A DNA stretch of 64,000 nucleotides from Shewanella sp. NFH-SH190041. Lineage in GTDB: Bacteria > Pseudomonadota > Gammaproteobacteria > Enterobacterales > Shewanellaceae. Below are positions 31,260 to 39,892 of this stretch, piece by piece. Positions within the stretch are counted from its first letter, which is position 1, and each line of letters begins with the position of its first letter. The notes under the pieces are model-generated. The model ran no database searches, was not told the DNA's origin, and saw nothing but the letters and a program-made list of their open reading frames with translations. The translations under genes and the position numbers were made by a program. Location: the NCBI RefSeq assembly GCF_024363255.1, contig NZ_AP026070.1, positions 558,001 to 622,000 on the forward strand, read 5' to 3'.

Positions 31260-34200
31260 ATGGAAGAGGTGGAGTTCAGTTTTGGTCCCTGGCAAGTGGA
31301 GCCGGCTGCTAACCGGTTGCGGCAAGGGGGGCGGGTAAAGCCGCTTGAACCTAAAGCGATGGCAGTACTGATTTTACTGTGTCGTACCCCCGGGGAAGTT
31401 GTCAGCACTGACACCATTTTGGATCAGATTTGGCCGGCATTGGATGCCGGTGATAACCCGTTGCATAAAGTGATTAATCAATTGCGCAGAGCCTTGGGAG
31501 ACAGTGCTGCTCAACCCGAGTTTATCGAGACCATTCGTCGCCGTGGTTACCGCACCGTTGCTCCGGTACAGCCGTTACATCAGCCTAGGGTTCAATCTCA
31601 TTGGCAGCAAGGCTCTCCCTTCCCAGGCTTACAGCCATTTAGTTCTCAGTATGCTGGGGTTTTCTTTGGTCGCAGCCACGCACTGACAGCTTTACTGGAG
31701 CGGGTGGTGCGTCAGGTGCGTTATGGCCGCGCCTGCTGTTTGATTATCGGCCCCAGTGGTTGCGGAAAATCCTCATTGTTGCAGGCCGGAGTGCTGCCTT
31801 CGCTATATCGGGACAATGGCTGGGAAGGGATAAAGTTGCTTTGTCACAGTGGGGTTGATTTTGCTGATGTCAGTGCCGGGCAACTGTTTTTGACTTTAGC
31901 CAGCGCCATGTTGGACTGGGAGCTGGCTGGTGAGCCGGTGTTCAAGGGTGAGAATGCAACGGATTTGGCTTACCGATTGTGCCATCAGCCTGAAACCGTG
32001 ATGGCTTGGCTGAAAAAACAGTTGCCCCGCACAGAGGTCAATTTACCGCGTTTTGGCTTGATTGTGGATCGACTGGAAGTGCTGCTGACATCGCCCTTAC
32101 ACAGCAATGATGAGCGAACGCTTTTCATTGCGTTGTTAGAGCAGTTATCCGCCAGTGGCGCAGTATTGGTCCTGGGCGCTTGTCGTAATGATTTTTATCC
32201 CCAATTGGTTGCCTATCCGTGTTTTGCTCAAGGTCGAGCCCGTAGCGCTTTATTTGATTTAGCGCCACCAAGTCGGGGAGAGATCCGGCAGATGATTTGT
32301 CAGCCTGCTAAAGCCGCGGGACTTACTTGGCAGCAGGATACGGCCTCTGGACTGACACTGGATGAGCTGTTATTGGATGAAGCCGCTGGGAATCCGGATG
32401 CATTACCTATGTTGCAATACACCTTGCAGGCACTGTATTTGGGGCGGCAGGAGCAGGAGTTGCAGTTATCCCGTTATCAGGCTCTCGGTGGGCTTGAAGG
32501 TGCGATTGGGCAAGCTGCTGAAACATGTTTGGCGGGATTGCCGGCGGCTGCTTGCGATGCGCTGCCGGATATTTTATCTCGGTTAGTGTGTTTGCAGGCC
32601 GATGGCGAGTCTCTGACCAGCCGCAGTGGCTATTTTGCCGCGTTGACCGATGACGCTCAGCATGGATTAGTGCAGGCGTTAGTGGAGCAGCGGTTGTTTG
32701 TGGCCCATCTGTTTCAGGGGCAGCCTTGTTTTAGTATTGCCCATGAAGCGCTATTGCGGTGCTGGCCCCGCGCGGTCGCTTGGATTGCAGAGCATAAACA
32801 CAGTTTGGCCGCTCAGGCTAAGCTGGCTGCTCAGACCCGTCAGTGGCTTGCTGAGCAGCGGGCGCGAGCTTATCTATTGCCACCGGGAAAACCTTTGGAG
32901 GAAGCCCGGTCATTGGCTAACAATCCCTTGTTTCGCTTGAGTGATGATGAACGGGCATTGCTGCAGGCTTCTGAGCGCCGGCTGCAGCTTAAACGTTGGA
33001 GTCAGCGAGGAATTGCTTCAGTGCTTGCGGTATTGGCGCTGGTTTCTGTGGTTTCGGGGGTACAGAGCATGGCCGCTGAGCGACGCGCAACGGAAAAGCG
33101 TCTGGCAGCAGAAAATTTGCTTGGTTTTATGGTGGGGGAATTTGCCGATAAGCTGCGGGGTATTGGCCGGATGGATCTGCTCGATGGCATCAGTAATAAG
33201 GCGCTGGAATATTTTACTCGACCGGATTGGGATGATGGGGTCGGCTTTGCGGCTAAGTTTCAGCATGGCCAGACATTGGAAGCTATTGGGGAAGTGGCCT
33301 ATTCCCGGGGAAATTATGATGAAGCCCAAGCCGCATTGGGTTCGGCGTATCAGCGATTGCAGGCATTACTCAGCCAGCAGCCACAGCATCTTGGTTTGTT
33401 GAAAACCCTGGGGGTCAATGCCTTCTGGCAAGGGCAGTTAGCCTATGATGCCAAAGATTGGCGCGGCGCGGGTCAATGGTTTGAAGCATATCGGGACTAC
33501 AGTGAACAAATGCTGTTCGCCGCGCCTGACTCGTTAGATGCGGCGATGGAGTTGTCTTATGCGCTTAATTCCTTGGGGTCGCTGGCCATGGAGCAGCAGG
33601 ATTTTGCTAAAGCCTCGCAGATGTTTCACCAAGCGCTGAATCGTAAACAGCAGATTGCGGCGAGCCGTCCCGGCGATCTTAATGCCATTAATGCGGTATT
33701 GAATAGTCAGTCTTGGTTGGCTAGCGCGCGTTTGGCTCAAGGGCAGCTCGCTGAAGGGATCCGTAATCACAGGGCGATTGTTGCTATGGCTGAGCCCCAT
33801 CGCCAGTCGGCTCATCCGAAAATTCTTGAGCAGCAAGCGCTCAGTCAGGACCACTTGTCACGTTTGTTGTTTTTACGGGGGGATATCATTCAGGCATGGG
33901 AGGTCGGTCTTGCCAGTGTCCGCTTATCGCAGCAATTACTGGGGTTGGATTTAGATAACCGCGCTTGGCGTCGTAACCGTCAGCGGGCTGCACTCCATCT
34001 GTCACTTATGTTGGCTTCTTCAGCGCAGATATTGTCTGAGCAGGGTGTCAGCGCGGAGCTGCAACAGATTTTTAGTCCAGATAATATGCTGCAGCAGTTA
34101 CTGGCCAAGGAAACCGATGATTTAGATTATCGGGTCGCTATTGTGCTGGCATATTTATATTCCGGGCTGAATTTCCAACGGCAGGAGAATCCTGCTGCTG

Positions 34201-34505
34201 CACGAGTCGCATTACAGGCGGCAGACCACAGGTTGCAGCAGCTACCTATTGAGCACAAAGAAGTGCAATTCATTGGGGCTATTTTACGCTTGTTGCAATC
34301 TAATTTGACTGGAGGGTCTGCTGCAAAAGGACTATGTCATCAGGCGCTGACAATGATACAAGGGCAGGGACGGGATGATTTCAGCCCAGCCTTTTTTGTG
34401 CCGCTACGCGATGCATTGCGTTGTACTGGGCAGAGGCTCCCATCGTCATTGGACAAGATTTATCCCAATAATAAAATCAGCTTCACTTACTTAATAGGGA
34501 AATAA
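31260..34505 (+). CDS. CadC-like wHTH regulator with nSTAND NTPase, TM helix and TPR domain
   Basis: A 1081-residue protein. Residues 1-105 form an OmpR/CadC-type winged helix (FGPWQVEPAANRL, KAMAVLILL, HKVINQLRRALGD, IRRRGYRTV). A novel-STAND domain follows (SPFPGLQPFSSQYAGVFFGR, Walker A GPSGCGKSS at ~164-172, Walker B-like FGLIVDRLEVLL). A single membrane helix lies at ~580-603 (GIASVLAVLALVSVVSG), then ~450 residues of TPR-like helical repeats that would be periplasmic. It looks like a one-component regulator sensing outside and using an NTPase switch. GGGGAG precedes the ATG. A small gene abuts its stop codon. Target genes and signal are unknown. Confidence 0.82.
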   Translation: MEEVEFSFGPWQVEPAANRLRQGGRVKPLEPKAMAVLILLCRTPGEVVSTDTILDQIWPALDAGDNPLHKVINQLRRALGDSAAQPEFIETIRRRGYRTVAPVQPLHQPRVQSHWQQGSPFPGLQPFSSQYAGVFFGRSHALTALLERVVRQVRYGRACCLIIGPSGCGKSSLLQAGVLPSLYRDNGWEGIKLLCHSGVDFADVSAGQLFLTLASAMLDWELAGEPVFKGENATDLAYRLCHQPETVMAWLKKQLPRTEVNLPRFGLIVDRLEVLLTSPLHSNDERTLFIALLEQLSASGAVLVLGACRNDFYPQLVAYPCFAQGRARSALFDLAPPSRGEIRQMICQPAKAAGLTWQQDTASGLTLDELLLDEAAGNPDALPMLQYTLQALYLGRQEQELQLSRYQALGGLEGAIGQAAETCLAGLPAAACDALPDILSRLVCLQADGESLTSRSGYFAALTDDAQHGLVQALVEQRLFVAHLFQGQPCFSIAHEALLRCWPRAVAWIAEHKHSLAAQAKLAAQTRQWLAEQRARAYLLPPGKPLEEARSLANNPLFRLSDDERALLQASERRLQLKRWSQRGIASVLAVLALVSVVSGVQSMAAERRATEKRLAAENLLGFMVGEFADKLRGIGRMDLLDGISNKALEYFTRPDWDDGVGFAAKFQHGQTLEAIGEVAYSRGNYDEAQAALGSAYQRLQALLSQQPQHLGLLKTLGVNAFWQGQLAYDAKDWRGAGQWFEAYRDYSEQMLFAAPDSLDAAMELSYALNSLGSLAMEQQDFAKASQMFHQALNRKQQIAASRPGDLNAINAVLNSQSWLASARLAQGQLAEGIRNHRAIVAMAEPHRQSAHPKILEQQALSQDHLSRLLFLRGDIIQAWEVGLASVRLSQQLLGLDLDNRAWRRNRQRAALHLSLMLASSAQILSEQGVSAELQQIFSPDNMLQQLLAKETDDLDYRVAIVLAYLYSGLNFQRQENPAAARVALQAADHRLQQLPIEHKEVQFIGAILRLLQSNLTGGSAAKGLCHQALTMIQGQGRDDFSPAFFVPLRDALRCTGQRLPSSLDKIYPNNKISFTYLIGK

Positions 34506-34859
34506 GTGGTTGTTAATGTGAAAGTGACCGGCGAGCTACCAACGCCAGTATTTGAGTTTGATAAGTATCGTGTCACTGTGACAGAGCCTGATGCTGAAGT
34601 GTTGTATCAGCTAGATCCTCAGCAGCGCCTTGGGCTGTATTTTGCCGGGGTGGTTTTTCCTAACAGTAGTCAGGTGCCTAATCCAAGCATTTTGGATGAT
34701 GTTATTTCAGTCAAGCTGCAGCAAGAAGGGTTGCAGTTGGTGGTGGAAGATAAAAATAGCCAAGAAGGCATGATCGCCTTTAAGTTGGTGTTGACTGGCC
34801 CTGAAGGGGAAGTCTATGTGACCCAGGACCCTGAGGTGATCAATCGTCCTAAGTGGTAG
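34506..34859 (+). CDS. Small DP-EP-like protein translationally linked to the nSTAND regulator
   Basis: A 117-residue protein without signal peptide, predicted mostly beta: KVTGELPTPVFEFDKYRVTV, TEPDAEVLYQLD and the C-terminal TQDPEVINRPKW. The layout and the DPExxNxP end recall the DP-EP family (DUF1888) of Shewanella and Vibrio; I hold this only moderately. The GTG start immediately follows the TAA of the regulator gene, with AGGGA inside that gene's last codons, so translation is coupled. It may be a partner or effector of the regulator. Function unknown. Confidence 0.6.
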   Translation: MVVNVKVTGELPTPVFEFDKYRVTVTEPDAEVLYQLDPQQRLGLYFAGVVFPNSSQVPNPSILDDVISVKLQQEGLQLVVEDKNSQEGMIAFKLVLTGPEGEVYVTQDPEVINRPKW

Positions 34860-34881
34860 CACTTTGGGTTAATCAAGCTTA

Positions 34882-34911
34882 TGCATCAGGTATGACTGAA
34901 TACCTGATGCA
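34882..34911. terminator. Perfect 12-bp hairpin between convergent genes
   Basis: TGCATCAGGTAT, loop GACTGA, ATACCTGATGCA, then ATTTAT. It lies between the DP-EP-like gene (plus) and the MazG-like gene (minus), so it probably terminates the former. Confidence 0.65.
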
Positions 34912-34940
34912 ATTTATCTGGCAGCCCGATAGCGCCAGTC

Positions 34941-35516
34941 TTATACCAATGCAGTGAGATCCGCAGGGCGATATTTGACGGATTTCAACACTTTCCCTGC
35001 GCGGATCATTTTACCGTCTAGCTGGGTGTCCGCTGCACACTTAGCGACAATACCTAATTCAGTTTCTGTGGCTAATAGCGGGATACCCATACTGGCATAG
35101 TGTGCCCGGGTTGCTTCAAATTCCTGCTCGGTATGGCATACCTTGCTCATATTGCTGGTGTGAATTTCATCCCAGCAGGCCAAAAAGCGAATATTAAGGT
35201 TATCCGCCACATTGAGCAGTAGATCGATTAGATAACTAATTGCTGGATTGTCTTCCATATTGGCCGCGCCCAGATGGACTTGTCGGCCCATTAATACATA
35301 GACTGAATCGACAATGGCATCGGCCTGTTCAGCCGCACTGGCTGCTTGGGCAAGTTCAGTCAATTCTTCAATAATCAGTGAGCTATGTAAGGTGTCTGCT
35401 TTAGAGTCCAGCGACAGAGGATCCCGTATCGGTAAATCAAATGTGGAGCGAAATTCTGTAATGTCCCGGTATAGGTGATCATAGATATCCGGGGTCAGGC
35501 TGGTCAGTTTCATCAT
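34941..35516 (-). CDS. MazG/PRA-PH-like nucleotide pyrophosphohydrolase family protein
   Basis: A 191-residue protein. IIEELTELAQA followed by EQADAIVDSVYVLMG is the EExxE...ExxD helix pair that binds Mg in all-alpha NTP pyrophosphohydrolases. A second helical pair (LIDLLLNVADNL) and the C-terminal IRAGKVLKSVKYRPADL are typical of this proteobacterial branch. It may hydrolyse a nucleotide triphosphate; the substrate is unknown. It is apparently monocistronic. Confidence 0.75.
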   Translation of the reverse strand: MMKLTSLTPDIYDHLYRDITEFRSTFDLPIRDPLSLDSKADTLHSSLIIEELTELAQAASAAEQADAIVDSVYVLMGRQVHLGAANMEDNPAISYLIDLLLNVADNLNIRFLACWDEIHTSNMSKVCHTEQEFEATRAHYASMGIPLLATETELGIVAKCAADTQLDGKMIRAGKVLKSVKYRPADLTALV

Positions 35517-35848
35517 CGGATCCTCGCGGGTACATTATGCTAACCATGTTAAACAATTGTATCGCCCGGTGTAAGGGTTGATAGCGTTAAATCTGCAGAA
35601 TAAGTGACTATCCCGCTTTAGATGCTTTTTATTGGAGTTTTAGCAACTGGTTATGCTGACTGAGTGTCGGTGCGGTCGATAACAATTGCACCACGAATCC
35701 AATAACGCTGATAAGCAAACTTAGTAATAAAAAACATAAACAAGCGCTATAAACATGAGTTTAAGCTGCGATTGCGCTTGTTGTGGTTTGATGATGGGAC
35801 GCTTACTGTCAGCATTGCTTGCCAGTGACGCGGATGATAAATACCCGT
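35517..35848. other. Intergenic region with a 9-bp inverted repeat, no gene seen
   Basis: About 330 bp between the MazG-like gene and the fre terminator. The only structure noted is AACAAGCGC (35739-35747) and GCGCTTGTT (35774-35782), a perfect 9-bp inverted repeat with a 26-bp spacer. No credible coding frame. Confidence 0.45.
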
Positions 35849-35873
35849 GGCAGCAGCGTTTCACACTGCTGCC
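35849..35873 (-). terminator. Terminator-like hairpin after fre
   Basis: GGCAGCAG, loop CGTTTCACA, CTGCTGCC, 8 bp past the fre stop. The T-run is weak. Confidence 0.55.
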
Positions 35874-35881
35874 GTTTAGCA

Positions 35882-36580
35882 CTATTTGATAAAGGCAAAA
35901 GCATCGCCGTACAGATGCGCTTCATCGACATTAAGCTGGCGGAAAATTTCCCGCGCCGCGCCGACCATATCAAAGCGTCCTGCAATATACACGTCAAAAC
36001 CGGCTAGGGAGGTGTAGTCTTGCTGAATTTGTGCCAGCAGATTTCCCTGTTTGCCATCCCATTGTGGTTTTGCTTCTTCGACGACGGGGACAAAATGCAG
36101 CCAAGGATGTTCACTGTGCCATTGACGGGCTAATTGTTCGTAATACATGGCGTCTTGGTTGCGACAGCCCCAATACAGCGTGGTTTCAATGGTTTGCCCT
36201 AGCTGGATCTGTTGTTCGATCAGACTTTTGATATAGGAAAAACCCGTGCCACCGGCGATTAACAGTCGTGGCCGGGTGCTGTCGTGGCGCAGCCAGGCTT
36301 CTCCGCCCGGTGCTTCGATATCGATATGGCTGTTTTGTTGCAGCTTTTCGACCACTTGCATAGGGTACGGCTCATTCACGGCCGCACCAATATGCAGTTC
36401 AATCACTTCAGCATCTGCCGCAGAAGCAATGGAAAACGCCCGTTTGTCTTTTTCCCCCATCACCACGCATAAATACTGCCCGGCTTGGTGTGCCAGTGGG
36501 GTGTCTGGCCGTAGCAACACCTGATAAACGGCCCCGTTAAAGGGGGTGATTTTTTCTACCTGACAACGAATGGTTTTCAT
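35882..36580 (-). CDS. fre: NAD(P)H-flavin reductase
   Basis: A 232-residue enzyme that reduces free FMN/FAD/riboflavin with NAD(P)H. The flavin site is KRAFSIASAA (RxxS motif), the NAD(P) site LLIAGGTGFSYIKSL, and the family YWGCRNQDAMYYEQL and VYIAGRFDMV follow. Length matches Fre (233 in E. coli). It lies 56 bp after ubiD on the same strand, the order ubiD-fre common in gammaproteobacteria. Confidence 0.95.
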   Translation of the reverse strand: MKTIRCQVEKITPFNGAVYQVLLRPDTPLAHQAGQYLCVVMGEKDKRAFSIASAADAEVIELHIGAAVNEPYPMQVVEKLQQNSHIDIEAPGGEAWLRHDSTRPRLLIAGGTGFSYIKSLIEQQIQLGQTIETTLYWGCRNQDAMYYEQLARQWHSEHPWLHFVPVVEEAKPQWDGKQGNLLAQIQQDYTSLAGFDVYIAGRFDMVGAAREIFRQLNVDEAHLYGDAFAFIK

Positions 36581-36636
36581 ACTGCTTCCCTTGGCCTTTT
36601 CTGCGAAGGCTTATGTTTGCGATTTAAAAGACAGGA

Positions 36637-38118
36637 TCAGAGTGTCGGTGCCTCATCGATCCCCAATTCATCCCAGATGGCATCTACCCGCTGTTTAACG
36701 GCGGCATCCATCTCAATGGGGGTGCCCCATTCCCGGTCTGTTTCCCCCGGCCATTTATTGGTGGCATCAAGCCCCATTTTTGAGCCCAGGCCTGCGACCG
36801 GCGAGGCAAAATCAAGATAATCAATCGGTGTATTATCTATCATAACGGTATCCCGTTTGGGATCCATCCTGGTGGTGATTGCCCAGATAACATCCTGCCA
36901 GTTGCGGCAATCAACATCATCATCCACCACCACAATAAACTTGGTGTACATAAACTGGCGCAGGAATGACCATGCTCCCATCATCACTCGCTTGGCGTGA
37001 CCCGGATACTGTTTACGGATGGAGATCACTGCCATGCGATAAGAGCAGCCTTCAGGTGGCAGGTAAAAATCAATAATTTCCGGATACTGTTTGCGCAAAA
37101 TCGGTACAAATACCTCATTGAGCGCCACCCCCAGCATGGCGGGTTCATCCGGTGGCCGACCTGTGTAGGTACTGTGGTAGATAGCATCGCGCCGCTGTGT
37201 AATGTGGGTCACAGTGAAGACCGGGAACATATCGGTTTCATTGTAATAACCGGTATGGTCGCCATAGGGGCCTTCTTCCGCCATCTCATCAGGATCTATA
37301 TAGCCTTCGAGAATTATTTCACTGGTGGCCGGCACCTCTAAATCACAACTTAGCGCACGAACCACTTCGGTACGCTCTTTACGCAGTAGCCCGGCAAAGG
37401 CATATTCGCTCATGGAGTCAGGCACCGGGGTGACAGCGCCGAGGATGGTGACAGGATCACTACCCAGCGCAACGACCACAGGGTATTTTTCTCCCGGGTG
37501 TTGTTGCTTGAAGTCAGCAAAATCCAGTGCGCCACCGCGGTGGGATAACCAGCGCATAATCAATTTATTTTTGCCCAGTAATTGCTGGCGATAGATCCCC
37601 AAATTCTGCCGTTTCTGCCGCGGCCCTTTGGTGATGGTCAGTCCCCAGGTTACTAGCGGGGCGGCATCGCCGGGCCAGCAGTGTTGGATGGGCAGTTGAG
37701 TTAAATCGACGTCATCACCTGTGATGACAACTTCTTGGCAGGGGGCATGGCGGACGGTTTTCGGCGGCATATTTAATGCCTGCTTGAACATGGGGATTTT
37801 ACTGATGACGTCTTTAAAGCCCCGGGGCGGTTCTGGCTCTTTTAAAAAGGCCAGCAATTCACCGACTTCGCGCAGCGCTTTAGGATCATCCTGTCCCAAT
37901 GCCATTGCCACGCGCTTTGGGGTACCGAATAAATTGGCCAGCACCGGCATGGTATGCCCTTTGGGCTGCTCAAACAGTAATGCGGGGCCGCCAGCGCGCA
38001 AAACGCGGTCGGCAATTTCAGTCATTTCCAGATAGGGATCAACTGGATATTGAATACGCTTAAGTTCACCCCGGGCTTCAAGGTGAGTAATAAAACTTCG
38101 TAAATCCTTAAAACTCAT
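36637..38118 (-). CDS. ubiD: Octaprenyl-hydroxybenzoate decarboxylase
   Basis: A 493-residue prenylated-flavin-dependent decarboxylase of the ubiquinone pathway. Typical segments: [21 protein letters not shown] start, [16 protein letters not shown], the catalytic E/R region ([17 protein letters not shown]), [17 protein letters not shown] and a [14 protein letters not shown] end. I chose the ATG at 38118, where GGAAGG lies upstream; the frame runs 75 bp further to 38193 but those codons do not resemble UbiD. fre is downstream. Confidence 0.96.
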   Translation of the reverse strand: MSFKDLRSFITHLEARGELKRIQYPVDPYLEMTEIADRVLRAGGPALLFEQPKGHTMPVLANLFGTPKRVAMALGQDDPKALREVGELLAFLKEPEPPRGFKDVISKIPMFKQALNMPPKTVRHAPCQEVVITGDDVDLTQLPIQHCWPGDAAPLVTWGLTITKGPRQKRQNLGIYRQQLLGKNKLIMRWLSHRGGALDFADFKQQHPGEKYPVVVALGSDPVTILGAVTPVPDSMSEYAFAGLLRKERTEVVRALSCDLEVPATSEIILEGYIDPDEMAEEGPYGDHTGYYNETDMFPVFTVTHITQRRDAIYHSTYTGRPPDEPAMLGVALNEVFVPILRKQYPEIIDFYLPPEGCSYRMAVISIRKQYPGHAKRVMMGAWSFLRQFMYTKFIVVVDDDVDCRNWQDVIWAITTRMDPKRDTVMIDNTPIDYLDFASPVAGLGSKMGLDATNKWPGETDREWGTPIEMDAAVKQRVDAIWDELGIDEAPTL

Positions 38119-38339
38119 GCGAAAAGACCTTCCATCGCCATTGCATATGCGCCGCACTATAGCATTAATTCCAAACCGGCTTAAAGCGGGCATTACTGAC
38201 GGTTTTGCCTAGGCGCTGTTCAATCTCAGGTAGTTGGGTGAAAAAAACGTTTTATTGCGTGCAATAGCATCAAGATGACGGCGATCTTCTTGCTGCGATT
38301 AACGCAAATTAATCTTTTGCTTAATTAGCCAGCGTTATA

Positions 38340-38474
38340 ATTCTTGCTCATCAGATGACCACATGGCCGATCCCTTATGAGGGATTGTTAGCCGGGATGC
38401 ATGAGATGACCTCGGCGGCATGTCGACGGAAAACTAGGTACTGGCCTGACGCCTGATGGCGGCAGGCTTTTTTT
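38340..38474 (+). promoter_or_regulatory. Structured leader of terC with intrinsic terminator, candidate riboswitch/attenuator
   Basis: Just upstream of terC is a strong terminator: GCCTG-A-CGCC (38444-38453), loop TGAT, GGCG-G-CAGGC (38458-38467), then seven T. It lies 95 bp before the ATG, inside the expected 5' leader. Before it is a hairpin ATCCCT-TATG-AGGGAT and GC-rich pairing sequence. Many terC/alx genes are governed by the yybP-ykoY manganese riboswitch, which can act by attenuation. I could not match that motif's conserved loops with confidence, so the ligand is a guess. Confidence 0.45.
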
Positions 38475-38569
38475 GTGCAGTGACCTTTTATGCTGTGGCT
38501 CTTTAAGCGCGCAGCCTTAACTGGTGGCAGCGGTGTTTGCGCAGCATTGAGCTGTGGGTAAGTGGGACT

Positions 38570-39520
38570 ATGACTGAACAATGGTGGATGTGGGCCGGTT
38601 TTTTTACGCTGGTGCTGGCAATCCTCGGGATTGATTTGAAATTTGCAGGTGGTGGCAGCAATCACAAGGTGACGGTGAAAGAGGCGGCGATATGGATGCT
38701 GATTTGGCTGGTGGTGGCCTTGCTCTTTAATGCCGCGATCTGGTGGTACTACCATGACAGCGCTGGTGCGGCGGTGGCGCATCAACAATCTGCGGCTTTT
38801 TTGACAGCATATTTGTTAGAAAAAGCGTTAGCGGTGGACAATGTGTTTGTCTGGCTGATTATTTTTAACTTTATGGCTGTGCCTGCTGAGTTGCAGCGTC
38901 GAGTGTTGTTATACGGGGTTTTGGGCGCCATCGCTTTGCGAGCTGTGATGATTTTCGGCGGCAGTTACCTTATCGATCAGTTCCATTGGTTACTGTATTT
39001 GTTTGGGGCGTTTTTACTGTTCAGTGGCATCAAAATGCTGTTGGTGGAGGATGAAGAGCCGGATATGGAGCATAACGCGCTGCTGGGATTCTTACGCCGG
39101 CACCTGCGTTTAACCGAGCACTTGGAAGGCGAGCGTTTTTTCGTGCTGCGAAATGGATTGCGCTATGCCACGCCACTGTTTTTGACTTTGGTGCTGGTGG
39201 AGTTGAGCGATGTGATTTTTGCGATGGACAGTATTCCGGCCATTTTTGCTGTGACCACAGATCCCTTTATTGTGCTGACCTCCAATATCTTCGCCATTAT
39301 GGGCCTAAGGGCGATGTACTTTCTGCTGGCGGAAATTGCCGATCGCTTTGTGCTGCTGAAATATGGTCTGGCAGCCATTTTGTCCTTTATCGGTTTAAAG
39401 ATGTTATTGGCCCATTGGTTGGCGGTGCCTATCGCCGTCACTTTAGGGGTGATCGCCGGTATTTTGTTATTGACCATGGTGCTGAGCTGGTATATCAGCG
39501 GCCGAAGTCAGGTGCAATAG
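38570..39520 (+). CDS. TerC family membrane protein (Alx-like)
   Basis: A 316-residue protein with about nine membrane segments. The TerC signatures are present: FLTAYLLEKALAVDNVFVWLIIF with acidic membrane residues, LFGAFLLFSGIKMLL, and VELSDVIFAMDSIPAIFAVTTD. Alx/TerC proteins are linked to manganese export and to metal loading of exported enzymes. The ATG at 38570 fits the family start (TEQWWMWAGF); a TTG at 38537 is in frame. It is preceded by an attenuator-like leader, and a repeat element begins one base after its stop codon. Confidence 0.9.
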   Translation: MTEQWWMWAGFFTLVLAILGIDLKFAGGGSNHKVTVKEAAIWMLIWLVVALLFNAAIWWYYHDSAGAAVAHQQSAAFLTAYLLEKALAVDNVFVWLIIFNFMAVPAELQRRVLLYGVLGAIALRAVMIFGGSYLIDQFHWLLYLFGAFLLFSGIKMLLVEDEEPDMEHNALLGFLRRHLRLTEHLEGERFFVLRNGLRYATPLFLTLVLVELSDVIFAMDSIPAIFAVTTDPFIVLTSNIFAIMGLRAMYFLLAEIADRFVLLKYGLAAILSFIGLKMLLAHWLAVPIAVTLGVIAGILLLTMVLSWYISGRSQVQ

Positions 39521-39521
39521 G

Positions 39522-39780
39522 CTAGGGGCTGTTGACTTTACAGGGTTAAATTTTGTTCGAGATAAAAATGTTTTACTCACGGCGAGTGGTTCATGATAAG
39601 CAAGAACCACGCAACAAAGCGTAAAACGTTTTTAGCCGAACCCGTCGGGCAGCGTTTGAGGCTTCTTTCTACTGCGTTATCGGCTTATCAGGTAGCGCAA
39701 CTACCTATCAAAGCCTCTGCCTTGTATAAAGCCCCCTCAAATCGCGGCAAAACCAAACTTGAAAGGTCAACAGCCCCTAG
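39522..39780 (+). repeat. MITE-like interspersed repeat, copy 2
   Basis: A 259-bp element with perfect 15-bp terminal inverted repeats (CTAGGGGCTGTTGAC). The left CTAG starts one base after the terC stop codon. Nested hairpin: outer TAAAAATGTTTTA/TAAAACGTTTTTA, inner stem with GTGGTT/AACCAC. The central short frame (RLLSTALSAYQVAQLPIKAS in translation) is open, as in copies 3 and 4. Confidence 0.9.
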
Positions 39781-39892
39781 GGCGGAAAATCTACAGGGCC
39801 GGACGCAGGTCAAAGTTTCTTGTTAATCATTGGGGCAAAATGCCCCACTTTTGCGCCCATGGCGGAGTCTGCGCCAAGGGTAAGGGGATAAT

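Noticed and set aside
31260..34505. Idea that the nSTAND protein is an Avs-like antiphage system
   Set aside because: It carries an OmpR/CadC winged helix and a membrane helix with periplasmic TPRs and no nuclease or other effector; the surroundings are housekeeping genes.
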